A stretch of DNA of 45,000 bases from Chrysomallon squamiferum (Eukaryota > Mollusca > Gastropoda > Neomphalida > Peltospiridae): assembly GCA_012295275.1 (NCBI GenBank), contig CM022671.1, positions 14,539,456 to 14,584,455 of the forward strand, read 5' to 3'. The notes beneath the pieces are model-generated. The model saw nothing but the letters and a program-made list of their open reading frames with translations. It was not told the DNA's origin and did no database searches. Every line of letters starts with the position of its first letter. The first letter of the stretch is position 1. Below are positions 11,372 to 24,385 of the stretch, piece by piece. The position numbers were made by a program, and so were the translations under genes.

Positions 11372-11887
11372 TAAGTGACTTTTTATTGAAAATTTAGTAA
11401 TTTTACTGATTCAGTCAGAGAAAAGAGAATTCCAAAACAAAGTGTTAAAAACACGAAACAAAATAAAACACAAACAATTTGCCTTCCATTCATTATATTT
11501 TCCGTTCATTCTTTCATTACAAAATGAAAAATATATACAACACGTTACATTTTAAAATTATTTTCAAGAAATAAATTTCATCCTTTAGAGTTCCGATGAT
11601 AAATGATTTATTTCACGTTCACTGGTGCAAGCGGCCTTTTTCAAGTTCAGAAGTTGTTTTCAGATTAACCAGCGTCATTCGTTTGTACACAGATGTGCCG
11701 AGCGACTCGACTCGCGCAGGTTTGGCCGAAATCCAGGTTCAGATTTGAAACTAATTACAAAACTGTTTACGTATTTGTTTACATATGTTTTGTACTGTCA
11801 TACCACAGCCGGTTCAAACAATGTGTGTATAAACAGTCTCCAAAATATTATTTATAACATCGAGAATGTAATTACTTTTTACCTACA

Positions 11888-12000
11888 TCATTAACACACA
11901 CACACACACACACACACATACATACACCAGAATATATATATGAAATACTAAATAAACATTGGTTATATAGGCCTATATATATATATATATATATATATTA
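11888..12000. repeat. (CA)n and (TA)n microsatellites
   Basis: A CA array at about 11890-11918 and a TA array at about 11975-11998 flank unique sequence. Confidence 0.9.
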
Positions 12001-12051
12001 TTTATTAATTTTTTTTATTAACAAAAGATGTCAGGTATATATTGTTTTATT

Positions 12052-12113
12052 ATTGGTAGATCTGGGAGTTCTAAAAGCTAAATTATGATATATAGGACTA
12101 TGTAATTAAATAC
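12052..12113 (+). repeat. First copy of a diverged 55-bp repeat (second copy 14012-14067)
   Basis: The copies share CTGGGAGTTCTAAAAGCTAA versus CTGGGAATTCTAAAAGCTAA, followed by a diverged AT-rich stretch ending in TATGTAATT or AATGTAATT. They are in the same orientation about 1.96 kb apart. This is an old dispersed or duplicated element. Confidence 0.55.
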
Positions 12114-12280
12114 TTATATAATATGTTAAAATTGTTCACATAAGCGTGGCCAGCCAGTGACATTTAGATATTTACATTTCATGGTAAAAAAGAAGGAGAA
12201 AAGAAAATTCAGTATCAGTCGCAAAGCTTTCTCGCTTTTAAATCCTGTTTTTTTTTTTTTTATCTTTTTTTAACATCTTT

Positions 12281-12400
12281 ACGCGCACACACAAACGCAC
12301 ATACATATATACACGCACGCACACAAACATAAACACACGCACATGCACGCACACAAACAAACACAAACGCACACGCACGCACACACACAGACACACACTA
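12281..12400. repeat. Imperfect CA/CGCA-rich low-complexity tract
   Basis: ACACAA, GCACGCACAC and ACATAC motifs alternate. Its minus-strand translation gives the Cys/Val-rich frame at 12279-12545, which is not a gene. Confidence 0.9.
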
Positions 12401-13174
12401 GACCTTCTTCCAACTTTTCATCAACGGAAAAACCCCACAGAAACTGGGATACGAAAACCTGTAACTTACCTTCGGAAACATCATCATAAAACATGTTAAT
12501 ATTAATATTATTTCTAATAATATCGGCCTTTGAAGTGGCCAGCACTAAGCTGTTGAGGCCGACTCTTCAAAGGACATCTCCAGCGATATAAGACGAACTC
12601 CCGAGTTCAAATCACCCTTCATAAAATTCTTTATGTTATCCCAAAAACCTGCACATGACAGAAACGGATATAGATATTTCTGTCATCGGTTCTCATAACG
12701 GTTTTGCGTTAGTTGGCATAAGAAATATATGATAGTGATAATTTGCTATTTACGAAGAAAACATCTGCACATTCGTTTAAGCCTGTGTAAAAACATGCAA
12801 AAGCCATAAGCCCGCGTATTAACTCTAGCTTGGCATGTTTGTAGTTGTCTGCGAACGAACCATAACTCTTTGGAGGTTTTCGGGTGCTGGAGTCCCTTTT
12901 TCTGGTAAACTATACAAACAATGTTCATGGTTTGTTAAATGCCAATCTACTGTAGTGTATATCAGCGGGGAATAAAAAGGAGCATGCGATGCGAAAGCGA
13001 CCGTTACAAATTGCATCGAATTAATAGTAACGTTTGTTTCTCATTAATAGCTTTACAACTGAGCTTTCTTAACGTAATTTTAGTCCATGTTACTTCTCTG
13101 TTTATTCAGTATTGGTTTTATCTCTTTAAAATTAAAACGAAGAAGTAAATTATTATGTGTAATACATTTTATTA

Positions 13175-13211
<37 letters not shown>

Positions 13212-13240
13212 ATAAATAAATAAATAAATAAATAAAAAAA
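13175..13240. repeat. (AAT)n and (AAAT)n compound microsatellite
   Basis: AAT units pass into AAAT units. It lies in AT-rich intergenic DNA (12600-13690) that otherwise shows nothing recognisable. Confidence 0.9.
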
Positions 13241-13702
13241 GATATCGATAATAAAATTATAATGAGAAAATATTAAGAATTAAAAAAAAAAGGTGGTGTT
13301 TTGTATTTTGTGACTTCATTTAAATTTACTATGTTTGTTGGTGTTGCTATTGTTGGTGTTTTTCTAGTTTTCTTCTTATTATTATTTACCTAGTAAATAT
13401 AAATACTATCGCATAATAAATTAATGAAATAAAATAATATGTCAGTTCATTTGGAATTCTGCCATCATAATTTCAACATTGTGGCACTTACAATGTTTTA
13501 TTACATATATAAAAAAATTAAAAAAGGCTACAATAAATATGCTCATATTTACAGTCGTGAAACAGATAACGTGTTTAATCATTGATTTAATTACAATCGA
13601 TATTATTGTTTAATATATCTTAACAGTTTGTAATTATTATTAACCTGATGTTTAGTCCCCAATAATATGTTTATATAAAGCTGGAGTTTATAGCTGAATT
13701 GT

Positions 13703-13826
13703 CATATATTATATTTTAGTTTTTTTCATACATTATATTTTAGTTTTTTTCATATATTATATTTTAGTTTTTTTTCATATTATATTTTAGTTTTTTTCAT
13801 ATATTATATTTTGTTTTTTTCATAGC
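13703..13826. repeat. Tandem repeat of about 24 bp, five copies
   Basis: The unit is close to CATATATTATATTTTAG followed by a T-run of 7-8 bases. Copies differ by single substitutions, one short internal deletion and T-run length. Confidence 0.85.
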
Positions 13827-14329
13827 ATTTACTGTTTATGATTTATTGTTGCTATGTAAATGAGTAATATGTTAGGATGATAAAACAAGTAAACGTTTTA
13901 ATCTGTCTGACAAATGGGATGTCTCACAAATGGGAATACACCATCAAAATATTTTTATTAGACATTTATGTACAAATAAAACTAATTTTATTAGGCTTTT
14001 GACATTTTTCTTTATCTGGGAATTCTAAAAGCTAATTTCGTGTTAAATTCTATAATGTAATTCCAGAAATTTTATTTCTCTCGACTCTACACTTTTGAGG
14101 ACTGTTGAAATCTTTGAAACTTAATATTTGCACCATTGGCTTTACCAGTTATTATTAATGTTTAGAATAGTAAAGGATGGCAACACCACTTTTTTTTCTT
14201 CTTTCTTTTCTTTCTTCTTCTCAATACTTCTCCCAATAATAATAAACTTTGGATCATTCTAAACTTATTAGGTTATAGGCTATAAGATGTTTTAAAAACT
14301 CAAAGAAAGGTGACCCACATTTGTAATTC

Positions 14330-14640
14330 ACCGTGAGCTGTCAGTGCCAGAGAGCAGTTTGAAAACAACGTAAGTCGGATGAGCGCGGCGATGTTTTTAC
14401 AAGCTCTGACCCTTCGCGCTAGCGATTAATATACTAAGACAATGTCACTGTGCAGTCTGTTGCCAGCCCGATTGTGCCCCAATAATTTCAGTCGTTTTGG
14501 CAGACGCCATTTTAACCGCCGACCCTTCGTGTTGTGCTTCATTTCCAGTGCCAACCTTCGTGTCAAAGGTCGACGATTTATATCCGGCCTTTGCCTTGTG
14601 GTTATAAATAATGTAAAACAGGCAAACATCTAATATTAGA
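14330..14640. other. GC-richer unique island; candidate conserved non-coding element
   Basis: The block is markedly more complex than its flanks. Open frames run on both strands over the same bases (14426-14633), which is usual for GC-richer non-coding DNA and argues against either being a gene. No splice-framed exon was recognised. Confidence 0.35.
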
Positions 14641-14815
14641 CTGTTTGATGCGTGAATGCGTTATAGTACGAAATTCGTTTTAAACAATTATTAAATCAAT
14701 GTAATTTATTAAAGTGTCGGTTTATATTGTTGTTTAAAAAGAATATTTAGATCAACGCGTGCATTTCATGTGACTTCTGTAAAAATGTTGTCACCGCATA
14801 GAATATCATTATTAG

Positions 14816-14816
<1 letters not shown>

Positions 14817-14848
<32 letters not shown>

Positions 14849-14960
14849 TATCATCATCATTATCAGGTCTATCCTTTTCTTCTTCTTCTTCCTCTTCTTC
14901 TTCTTCTTCTTATAATAATTATTTTTTATTGTTGTTGTTGTTATTATTATTTTTTTTTTA
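14817..14960. repeat. (ATC)n, (TTC)n and (TTG/TTA)n microsatellite cluster
   Basis: Consecutive trinucleotide tracts yield the spurious poly-Ser and poly-Leu frame at 14770-14979. Confidence 0.95.
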
Positions 14961-15079
14961 TCAAACTTTATTAATATAAAAAGATAAAGGTGATGTTCAA
15001 AATGAAACAGTATTCGTTATAAAAATATTCAAAAGTGATAAACTTATCGCATAAATACATATTCACAGATATATTTCAT

Positions 15080-15081
<2 letters not shown>

Positions 15082-15173
<92 letters not shown>

Positions 15174-15191
15174 AACACACACACACACAAA
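15082..15191. repeat. (TC)n, about 80 bp, followed by (CA)n
   Basis: Uninterrupted TC units change into CA units at about 15162. Confidence 0.95.
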
Positions 15192-15535
15192 ACAGACATA
15201 CATATACATAAATACATAATCACAGAAATATTTCATATTTCATGTTACCTATAGTAAGCAGATAACATTCACACATAAACAATAGTATGTGATTCGCAAT
15301 GAACAAAACTAACTGTTACATAAAATTAATAAATTGGGAGAGAAAAGTTTTACTTATTCATTATTTAGTCTTAAATAAATATCATTATTTTTTTATTTAG
15401 AAGCAAAGTATAGTGAAATTATACTATACTAAAATGTTATAAACAGACAGGAATATTTGCAGAATTAAAAGTCAAAACTTTAGTAATAATTTGATAACTG
15501 TATTCATAAAATGTTTTTCTCAATTTTTATTATTT

Positions 15536-15592
<57 letters not shown>

Positions 15593-15643
15593 TGTATTAT
15601 TATTTTATTTTATTTTTTATTTTTATTTTTGTTTTTTCATCAT

Positions 15644-15701
<58 letters not shown>

Positions 15702-15722
15702 AATTTTTTTTTTTTTTTTTTC
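15536..15722. repeat. (TTTA)n, (TA)n, (GT)n and poly(T) cluster
   Basis: A TTTA array (15536-15592), AT-rich spacer, TATATA (15645-15658), GT array (15659-15695) and T-run lie in series. Phe/Tyr/Val-rich frames across it are microsatellite translations. Confidence 0.95.
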
Positions 15723-15784
15723 TCTATGAAACTTCAATACTAGGCACAGTATGAAACAAAAATAAAAACAAAGTAAAAGTAACA

Positions 15785-16075
15785 GTTTCAGCATCCCTTG
15801 GTCGTTACTGTGCTGAGAACGAATCGTTCTAGCGGCAGACAGCTGTCATCGACTCCTGCGAGGCAGAGCGTCCATTAGCTTCCTCTCACGACACTCGTTC
15901 GACTGGTGCCCGTAACAAATGGCGTGTTGAAAGAGTCCGCTGCAAACGATTTTAACAAAGGCACCGGCACCAGTGTTCTCATCAAACACAGCACGAGAGA
16001 ACACGGTCATTTCTCGTTTGTGAAACACAGACACAAGAAATTAATAAAGGGTAGACAGACTGATCGTAGCAAACG
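15785..16075. other. Unique, moderately GC-rich island; candidate regulatory element
   Basis: The sequence is complex and non-repetitive between two repeat clusters. Short frames lie on both strands (15846-16097) and neither has a recognisable motif. Confidence 0.3.
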
Positions 16076-16086
16076 TTGTAACTGTC

Positions 16087-16560
16087 ATGAGTTGTAGTTG
16101 TAGTAGTAGTAGTAGTAGTAATAGTAACAGTAGTAGTAATAGTAGTAACAGTAGTAGTAATAGTAGTAGTAGTAATAGTAGTAATAGTAATAGTAGTAAT
16201 TGTAGTACTAATAGTAGTTGTAGTAGTAGCAGTTGTAGTAGTAGTAGAAGTAGTAGTGGAAAGGTAGTAGTAATATCATTAGTAGTAGAAGTTGTAGTAC
16301 TAGTAGAAGGAAATTATTGGTAATAGTAGAGGTTGTAGTAGTGGTAGTAGTAGCAGTACTAGTTGTCGAAAAGTATTAGTAAAATAGTAATTGCAAAAAT
16401 GATAGTATGTACTAGTAGTAAAAGTACTAACTGAACTAGTAGTAGTAGTAGTAGTAGAAGTACTGGTGGTGGTGGTGCTACTGATAGTAGTATAAATAAC
16501 AGTTGTGGTAGTTGTGGTGGTGCTGCTGATAGTAGTATAAATAATAGCTGTGGTGGTGCT
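16087..16560. repeat. Long imperfect (AGT)n array
   Basis: AGT/GTA units with frequent AAT, TGT and AGC variants run for almost 500 bp. They end in a duplicated block around GATAGTAGTATAAATAA, seen at 16482 and 16528. The Ser/Asn-rich frame at 16087-16323 is a translation of the array. Confidence 0.9.
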
Positions 16561-16599
16561 GTAGGAGTGTCGCTGTTATTAGTAATTGTTATCTGGAAT

Positions 16600-17570
16600 T
16601 TCTGCGGGTTGTGCTTGGGTTTCTGGTTTTCATTGCAATCATTTCATTTTTTTTTTTTTTTTCAAGTCGTTGAGTTAACACGTCTTTAACAGTGAGATTT
16701 TGTGTTGTGTTACTCTGGATGATGATCAAGTCTGATGAACTGTTAATGTTAGCATGTTGAAGCTGCAATTCGCGATGCGCCTAATTTCTAGTACTTCGTA
16801 GCGAATGGCGTTGACTGGTTCGTGAAGCTCTTTGTCAGCACTTAGCGAACTTCGACACGTCATCATAGACTGTTACTTCAACGACCAGCGTAATAAATGT
16901 TACGTTTTAGTTTCACAGATTTTTTTTTTACATATCTGCTGTGTAGAAAGAAAGAAATTTTTAAAAAATATTTTATTTTATTTTATTTTATTTTATATAT
17001 ATATAAAATTAAATTTACTGATTAATTTGTTTTATTTATTTATTTATTTATTTATTTATTATTATTATTATTATTGTTATTATTATTATTATTATCGTTT
17101 GTTGTTGTTGTTGTTATTATTAGTAGTAGTTTTTTCATTGTTGCTTAGCGTAAGTATTTCGGTTTTAGATTTTATTTATCTCTCACAGTATCTGTTATTT
17201 GAGGGTTGTAATTATGTATATTTTTTATTATATAATATAATGAACGACTGAAGAATTGAATAAATTAAATTAAATTTTAAATTAATTAAATAAATAAATA
17301 CAGACGATTTATTGATCTAAATTAATCTAAATTAGCACTGAAAATATGTTAAGTAATAAAATATATCTATATATATGTTCTATAAGATTATATCTAAATA
17401 TTATGATTTACAACAATTAATGTATATTAAGGGAAAATGCATCAGTTAAAACCATCCCTTTGCATTAATATATTTACAATTATCTCTGAAATGTTCGTTA
17501 CCAAAAGGCATAATATAAATATGACGTCAAAATGTTTATTCTATTTAGTATTTGTAATATTATTTCCTTC
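16600..17570. other. AT-rich intergenic DNA with TTTA/TTA tracts, no gene seen
   Basis: A unique piece (16680-16930) is followed by TTTTA units (16971-16996), TTTA and TTA arrays (17033-17096) and AT-rich sequence. The 139-residue frame at 16832-17251 derives largely from these tracts. Confidence 0.6.
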
Positions 17571-17571
17571 T

Positions 17572-17578
17572 TCGTCTT

Positions 17579-17644
<66 letters not shown>
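17572..17644. repeat. (TTC)n-(TTA)n microsatellite
   Basis: About 12 TTC units pass into about 12 TTA units. Confidence 0.95.
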
Positions 17645-17769
17645 TCATTATATAAAAATGTGAGTGAGGGTTTTATTTTTTTTAAATTTGAATGATTAAG
17701 TCAATATTTGTTTTTTAATTTCCACTTTTTCATATTTAATTATTTATTTGCTATAGACACAATCATGTT

Positions 17770-17878
<109 letters not shown>

Positions 17879-17989
17879 GCAGTCGAAATGTATGTATTTT
17901 TTCTCTTCTTCTTTCTGTCTTCTTCAGGTTCATCTTGTAAGATAATAAGCGCTGTTTTACAAACCTGTGGTTACAGTTAACTGTGAACG

Positions 17990-18800
17990 ACCGCAAACTG
18001 CTGCAGTCTCCATTAAGCAAGAATTTCCTAAACGGCAAAATGGCGTGTGTCAAATAGACACGTGACGTTTATATGGCGGGATGGTGGCAAACTATGCGAA
18101 ATGACCATTAGGGAATTTTTCTGACTGTTTAAATTAGGAGAGTTTCGCGAACTTGAGCAAAACGTTTTAGCTGTCAATAAAAATCGTTTTCCGTTTAAAT
18201 GAAGAACATTTAAAACTCAAACAAAGCGAAAGAGTGATAAACTCGAATTTTAATTTCATTTAACTTAGATTAAACTGCACGATACTACAATATAATTTTA
18301 CTATAGATTATTAAATAAATTACATATTTCTTACATTATCAGTAGAAACCTTGTGAGGTGCCATTATATACATCTTTCCAGTGGAACCGTTTTGTAACAA
18401 TACTTTAAAAACTTTAGGTATGTGTGGTAAAAATATTAGGTATGTGTGAATGTTGAAATCAGATTTGAAGAAGAATCTTCTTTTTAAATAATCTTCAGTT
18501 CAGTAACAATACAGTGAATCACGAAAAGTTAGTCAAGAGAAAAACAAAAATTTTTTAGTTGACGTAATCCAGTATTTTGAAAAGCAAAAAGTTATAAATT
18601 TATTTATTTTATTTTATTTTATATTTTTTTTTTATATTTGTTGTTTTTGTTTTTTTTTTCAAAAGCATTTTACCATATATATAAACATTTTTTTTTTTTA
18701 ATTATTATTATACGGATTCGACTTAACAAGTTTCTGAAATAACTAGTGAAAGACAAAGCCACAAATTATCATCTTTCATTCAAATTAAACTTTATTTATG
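17990..18800. other. Intergenic DNA; short complex segment then AT-rich sequence
   Basis: The segment 17990-18110 is unique and includes AAAATGGCG and ACACGTGACG motifs that resemble YY1 and E-box/CRE sites. The remainder is AT-rich with no recognisable exon. Confidence 0.35.
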
Positions 18801-18867
18801 CTAAAAATAACATATAATTCATGTAATGTATTGTTAACGGGACTCTTGTTAATCGGTTCAAACAACC

Positions 18868-19174
<307 letters not shown>

Positions 19175-19399
19175 CATTGGCTAAATTCGATATTACGCCT
19201 CGCCAGGTGACATTTTATGCATGACACGTGACCTCAGAGTGCATGTGCAACACATTTGTTTAAGTACAGATCTGTTTTCTGAAATAACATTGTTCTCAAC
19301 ACAACAGAAATCATCCTGGTCATTTTTACTTTTGTTGGGTGGGTATAGCAATTGTTTCGTACGACCTTCTTTTTTTTAAGAAAAAGAAATATTAATTGA

Positions 19400-19894
19400 A
19401 ATAACAAAATAAAATAATATAAAATAAAATAAAATAATGAATGAATAAAAAATAATTATGAAATGAAATAAATTGAAAAATCAAAAAATTAACGTTTGTA
19501 AAAATATTTTGATTTTTTTTGTTTATCGTATTAATTACTTATTATAGTATTTAAATTATAATTTTATCACTTTTTAATAGAATACTATACAAGAAAAAAG
19601 ATAAAAAAAACTAACTAACTAATGAACTAACTAATGCACTAATAAAGAAAGAAAGAAAGAAAAATGAAAAGAAGAAAATTATATGATATTATACACCATG
19701 AAAAGAAAAAAGGGGGAAAAAAATAAGAAAATGACAAATGCTTCAGACTACAAGTAAAAGAACATTTCAGTTTTATAGCTTTATTAATTTAATATCAATT
19801 TAACAGTAGATAAAACTTTGTTACAGAGCGATTTGATATACATTTCTAAAATACCGTGCTTCTGTTGTTTTTTTGTTTTTTCTAACACTTCCAG

Positions 19895-19946
<52 letters not shown>

Positions 19947-20500
19947 TTATTTTTATTTGTTTACCGTATTAATTACTTATTACCCCTGTCTAATTTGATA
20001 ATTACTACTAAAATCTTCATAAAATAAATCGCCAATTTTTGGCGCGTACCTTGTTCCATTAATAATGTTTGAAGCGGTATTTTATTGACCTCACAGCCTT
20101 TTCCTCGTTTTAACAAAATCAGTAATTCACTGTAAACATCGAATTAAGTTTACCCACGCACAAAACAAGGCTTCATCAAAGCCGTTCGACTCAGAAAGAA
20201 TTCAAGATCAAAGAAATGGCAGGTTTGATATTTTCTCACTGGACAAATAGTGAATAAAAACTGTGGAGTGAGATCCAACATTTAACTATTTATGTTGTAA
20301 CTCACACAAAGTCAGACGCCCGCACACTTCCGGTCGTGGTACTGGTTACTCGTCAGTTTGAACAGTGGGGAAAAGAAAAGAAAAGAAACGAAACGAAGAC
20401 AAGAAAACCCCAAAGACGTACTACAACTACTACTGCTGCTACTACTGGTACTATTACTGTTAATAAACAAATAAACAAACAAGTAAATAAATAAATAATT
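19400..20500. other. Intergenic; AT-rich with a (CA)n array and a unique segment
   Basis: AAAAT units occur at 19405-19440 and a CA array at 19895-19945. The part 20040-20340 is unique, moderately complex sequence that might be a regulatory element. No exon was recognised. Confidence 0.45.
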
Positions 20501-20509
20501 AATTAATTA

Positions 20510-20564
<55 letters not shown>

Positions 20565-20595
20565 TAAATAAATAAAAATAAATAAATAAATAAGT
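20457..20595. repeat. (AAAT/AATT/AAT)n compound microsatellite
   Basis: TAAATAAA, TTAATTAA and about 45 bp of AAT units follow one another and end in AAAT units. Confidence 0.9.
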
Positions 20596-21139
20596 CAAAT
20601 TATTATCTGAATAAAATTCCTTCGAAAAATAAACGAAATGAAAATAGTTTAAACCAGGCACCACACAAATGTCACCATACATTCCACATTAAGAAAAGGA
20701 AAAGCGACCATGTTTACATCATACTTTTCATATTCAGTCCACTGTTCATAAAAGCAAGTTCAGTCAACTGTTTACAGTAAGATTAAGTAAAGAAAGCCAC
20801 GTTACAAAGAAGAGAAAATTTGATCTAAATCTGTTCAAAAAATAAATAAATAAAATAGATTACAGTAGTTCAGTATTAAAAAATTATCATCTATTCAACA
20901 TGTTCTAACCAAAACAAAATAAATAAGGAATTACTGACTCTATAATTACAATAATCTTTTCATGTGAATTAAAAATATATGAAAGAAAAAGAAAAGAAAC
21001 ATTAATAAAAACACAACAAAATCAAAATAAATGTTATGTGTGTTGAAATAACGAAACTTTAAATTAAAATATTATTATAAAGTGATTTCTGGCTATCTTT
21101 AAAAATTATTTTACTGATGCGAAATAAATTTTCAATAAT

Positions 21140-21330
21140 TTATTTATTAATTTATTTTAATTAATTAATTAATTTATTTATTTATTTTTTTTTTTAATTT
21201 ATTTTTAATTTTATTTTTATTTATTTATTTATTTTTTATTATTTTATTTCATTTCATTTTATATTTTATTTTAACTATTGTTTATTTTATTTTTTATTTT
21301 ATTTTATTTATTTATTTATTTATTTATTTA
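21140..21330. repeat. TTTA/TTTTA-rich low-complexity tract
   Basis: Variable TTTA, TTAA and TTTTA units run for about 190 bp. The flanking 20600-21140 is AT-rich and shows no recognisable feature. Confidence 0.85.
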
Positions 21331-21790
21331 ATAACTAATTTTAAACTGGGCACTGTAATCAGCTGTTGAATCTGTACTCTCGGACACACATACACTACTT
21401 TTTTTTAAATATATATATATATGTATATGTATGTATTTTTTTGCCAGTCTGGTGTTTATGGACTGCATAAAACAAACAAACGTGTCCTCTGATTCACCTG
21501 CCTTTCCCGTAGCAGCAGCTGTGAGGTCTCAAAACATGTTACATCATTTTTACACTGTTGCCAAATTATTCAGAGGTGCATGACCGCGTCAAATCAGTAC
21601 AGATATCCTAGCCCTAAATGTTTATCAATATTTCAAAACTCGGGAGTAAATTCTACTCCTCATTAAGTCAGTAGATTCGAAGTACTGTTAGTGATAATTG
21701 ATCGAGTAATGTATTTTTTTTTTTTTGATATATTAGCAATGAAATTCGATTCAGTGTTACTTGTTGATAAACAAAATTAATTTTGTAATG

Positions 21791-22004
21791 ATTTGCGGTG
21801 CACGCAAACTGTCAACGGTCAAAATTGATGTGAGCACAATGTCAATGGTCAGTTTAATAAAATCATGATTTAAAGGTTCGTGTTTAATACAGTTTCAAAC
21901 CACCGGTCAAATTCTCAACCAGAAGTAGTTTCTTTTGAGACATTTCTGACTTGTAATGACAGTTAGATATTACCGTTTTGACCGAGGTACCTCATTAACG
22001 ATAG
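21791..22004 (+). repeat. Left arm of a 214/226 bp inverted repeat (GTCAACGG family)
   Basis: The arm begins GCGGTGCACGCAAACTGTCA with ACGGTCAAAATTG next, and ends near GACCGAGGTACCTCATTA. The reverse complement of 22857-23082 follows it almost throughout, including TTTAAAGGTTC and AATGACA blocks, with moderate divergence and small indels. The two arms enclose about 850 bp. This could be a foldback or MITE-like element with long inverted termini, or two independent insertions of one family in opposite orientation. No transposase frame lies between them. Confidence 0.8.
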
Positions 22005-22139
22005 AAAAAATTATTTATTTATTTCATTTATCTTAAAAAAAAAAAAAAAAAAAATGTACTTCTTTGTTTATTTGTATTTATTTTATTGTGGTAGTAGCAG
22101 CAGTTGTTGTCGTCGTCTGTGAATAATTAAGAAAAAGAT

Positions 22140-22345
22140 TTAAAGTGACTGGTGAGTGGCCCAGACGGGCCGGGGTGACTAGCAGATGGGTTGTTTCCTC
22201 GGTGGAATATCAAGATAAATGTTCAGCGGTTTACAGCTCCCGGCGGAGACGGTAAAGCGTCTGATACCACAGCACTGCGCGGTACACTCCTAATTAATTA
22301 TCTCTCGTGTACACTTGTAAATAAACACAGCAACCAAAAGTAAGT
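22140..22345. other. GC-rich unique block between the inverted arms; candidate regulatory element
   Basis: This complex segment has CGGGCCGGGG, CCCGGCGGAGACGG and a CTAATTAATTA homeodomain-type site. It lies between the two inverted repeat arms and is unlike them. If the arms are transposon termini, the block may be captured host sequence; otherwise it is a candidate enhancer. No open frame of note. Confidence 0.35.
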
Positions 22346-22559
22346 CTCAATCTTTTCTTTTCTTTGTCATTTCGTTTTTTTTTTTTTTTTTTTTTTCTTC
22401 TCGTTAATTAAATGTCATTGCATCGATTATTATTATAATGTGAAATAGTTTGATGTCTATTAAGAAGAATACGTTACATGTATGAGAGAGACAAAGAGCG
22501 TGGACGAATTCATGAGGCAGGCTGGAAGTAGTCAAGTGAAACAGTGAATGATAATTATA

Positions 22560-22660
<101 letters not shown>

Positions 22661-22856
22661 CTTTTTTTAGTTTTTTGCGGTTTTAAAACAAGAAAAAAGA
22701 AAGAAAAATAAACAGCTCACAATTTTTATTTTGTCCAGAGTAATATGAATAAGATAACTTATGGGATGCAAACATACATCATCGAGCACAGTTTCAGTGG
22801 TCAAAATTGTCAATGATCAAAATAATAATGAACAAACAGTCAAAAGTTAAAATGTC

Positions 22857-23082
22857 TACCGATAATGAAGTACCTCGGTGAAAATGCTAATCTCTAAATG
22901 TCATTAAAAGCCCCAAATGGCTCAAAAAGAACTATTTCAGGCCTGTTGAGATTTTGACCGTTCATTTCAAACTATAATGCTTTAAACAAGAACCTTTAAA
23001 ACACGATATTATTAAACAACAGACCGTTGACATTTTGCTCAACCGATATTTTGACCGTTGACAGTTTGTGTGCATCGCGAAT
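22857..23082 (-). repeat. Right arm of the inverted repeat (GTCAACGG family)
   Basis: It is the reverse-complement partner of 21791-22004. On the minus strand it begins GCGATGCACACAAACTGTCA, then ACGGTCAAAAT, and ends near CACCGAGGTACTTCATTATC. Homology to the family continues leftward to about 22785 with further GGTCAAAATTGTCAATGATC-type sequence that resembles the copy at 92-170. Confidence 0.8.
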
Positions 23083-23636
23083 ATTTTAAAACGTCTTACA
23101 AAAAAATTATTGTCTACACTTTTGTCTATTTAGACAATATAGTGGCACTGATTTTTATCTTCTTCTTCTCTTCTTTCGTTTGCTTCACACCTGCCTTCAC
23201 AACGGAACAACTCACTATATCGTGTCCTCCACAACGATTTCCCGTTATCTCACAAAACCAGCATTTAGCTGTTTTCATATCATACGGCGGTAATGCAGAG
23301 CGACAACAAGTATAAACGGACTAGGTTCACTCTGATAAAAAGGTTTTGATTGAGCTCTTGGTGTCAGAAGTGCTCACAAAAAGGCCATCAAACAGAAATA
23401 AGATCTTGTAACTCGCTGTTTAGTTCACGTAGCAAAGAATGTAAAGAAAAAAAAATATATATATATATATATAAAAAAAAAAGTGGCGTAAAATATTGAT
23501 GACGTTTGGGAATACGTAATGTAATATAACATAATATAGTATAATATAATAATAATAATATAACATATTGTAATACAAAATAACAACTGAACACTGTAAT
23601 GAATCGTAATACATTAATCAGTTGCAGACAAAAATT

Positions 23637-23705
23637 AGTGTCAACGGTTACAGTGTCAACGGAAAAAATGTCATCGCTTAAAACATCAGCTACTGAAATG
23701 GTAGA
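23637..23705 (+). repeat. Short member of the GTCAACGG repeat family
   Basis: GTGTCAACGGTTACAGTGTC is followed by a block close to AACGGAAAAAATGTCATCGC and GCTACTGAAATGGTAGAAG. It aligns with the minus strand of 92-170 and more loosely with the arms at 21.8 and 22.9 kb. A CA microsatellite (23730-23783) follows. Confidence 0.6.
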
Positions 23706-23876
23706 AGCTACAAATGGAAAACTATATAAACACACACACACACACAAACACATACATACACACACACACACACTCACACACACAGAAGGATATGAAAATA
23801 TAAATTAGTATACCAGAATTGTATACTGCGAAAAATACAATCATTTACGCAGAATATGCTTATCACATTTCCACCT

Positions 23877-24045
23877 TTATTATTATTATTATTATTATTA
23901 TAATTATTATTATTATTAATTTATTTATTTATTTATTTATTTTATTTTATTTTATTTTGTTTTATTTTATTCTATACTATTTAATTTCTTATTGTTTCTT
24001 TTTTTTAATTTGTTTTTATTATTATTTTTATTTTTTTTTTATAAT
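23877..24045. repeat. (TTA)n, (TTTA)n and TTTTA tract
   Basis: TTA units pass into TTTA and TTTTA units. The surrounding 23790-24330 is AT-rich with nothing recognised. Confidence 0.9.
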
Positions 24046-24329
24046 GAAATTAGTGAAATGTTTATTACACGTGAAAACGAAAGATAAATGCTGAATTGTG
24101 TAACTATGAAACAGACCAAGGACAGACAGACTAAACGTAAATGATTATTTTTTTGTCTGTTAGACTACAAAATCGAGTAATGAAATCAAATATGTTAATA
24201 TATTTCACTAAAGATTCAAAAATAGGAAATATTAGCCATAAATTTTAAACTGGTAAATTTTTAAATTAAAATCTGAATTTTTAATTTATGTACCTGTACA
24301 TTTTTCACACGTTGAAATAGTCTTCATAC

Positions 24330-24385
<56 letters not shown>

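Noticed and set aside
12530-12620. tRNA-like or SINE-like segment (GAGTTCAAATCACC resembles a B box)
   Set aside because: The A-box match is poor, no cloverleaf could be drawn with confidence, and no tail or target duplication is evident.
14426-14633. Overlapping frames on both strands in the GC-richer island
   Set aside because: Both strands are open over the same bases by composition, and neither has a motif or splice support.
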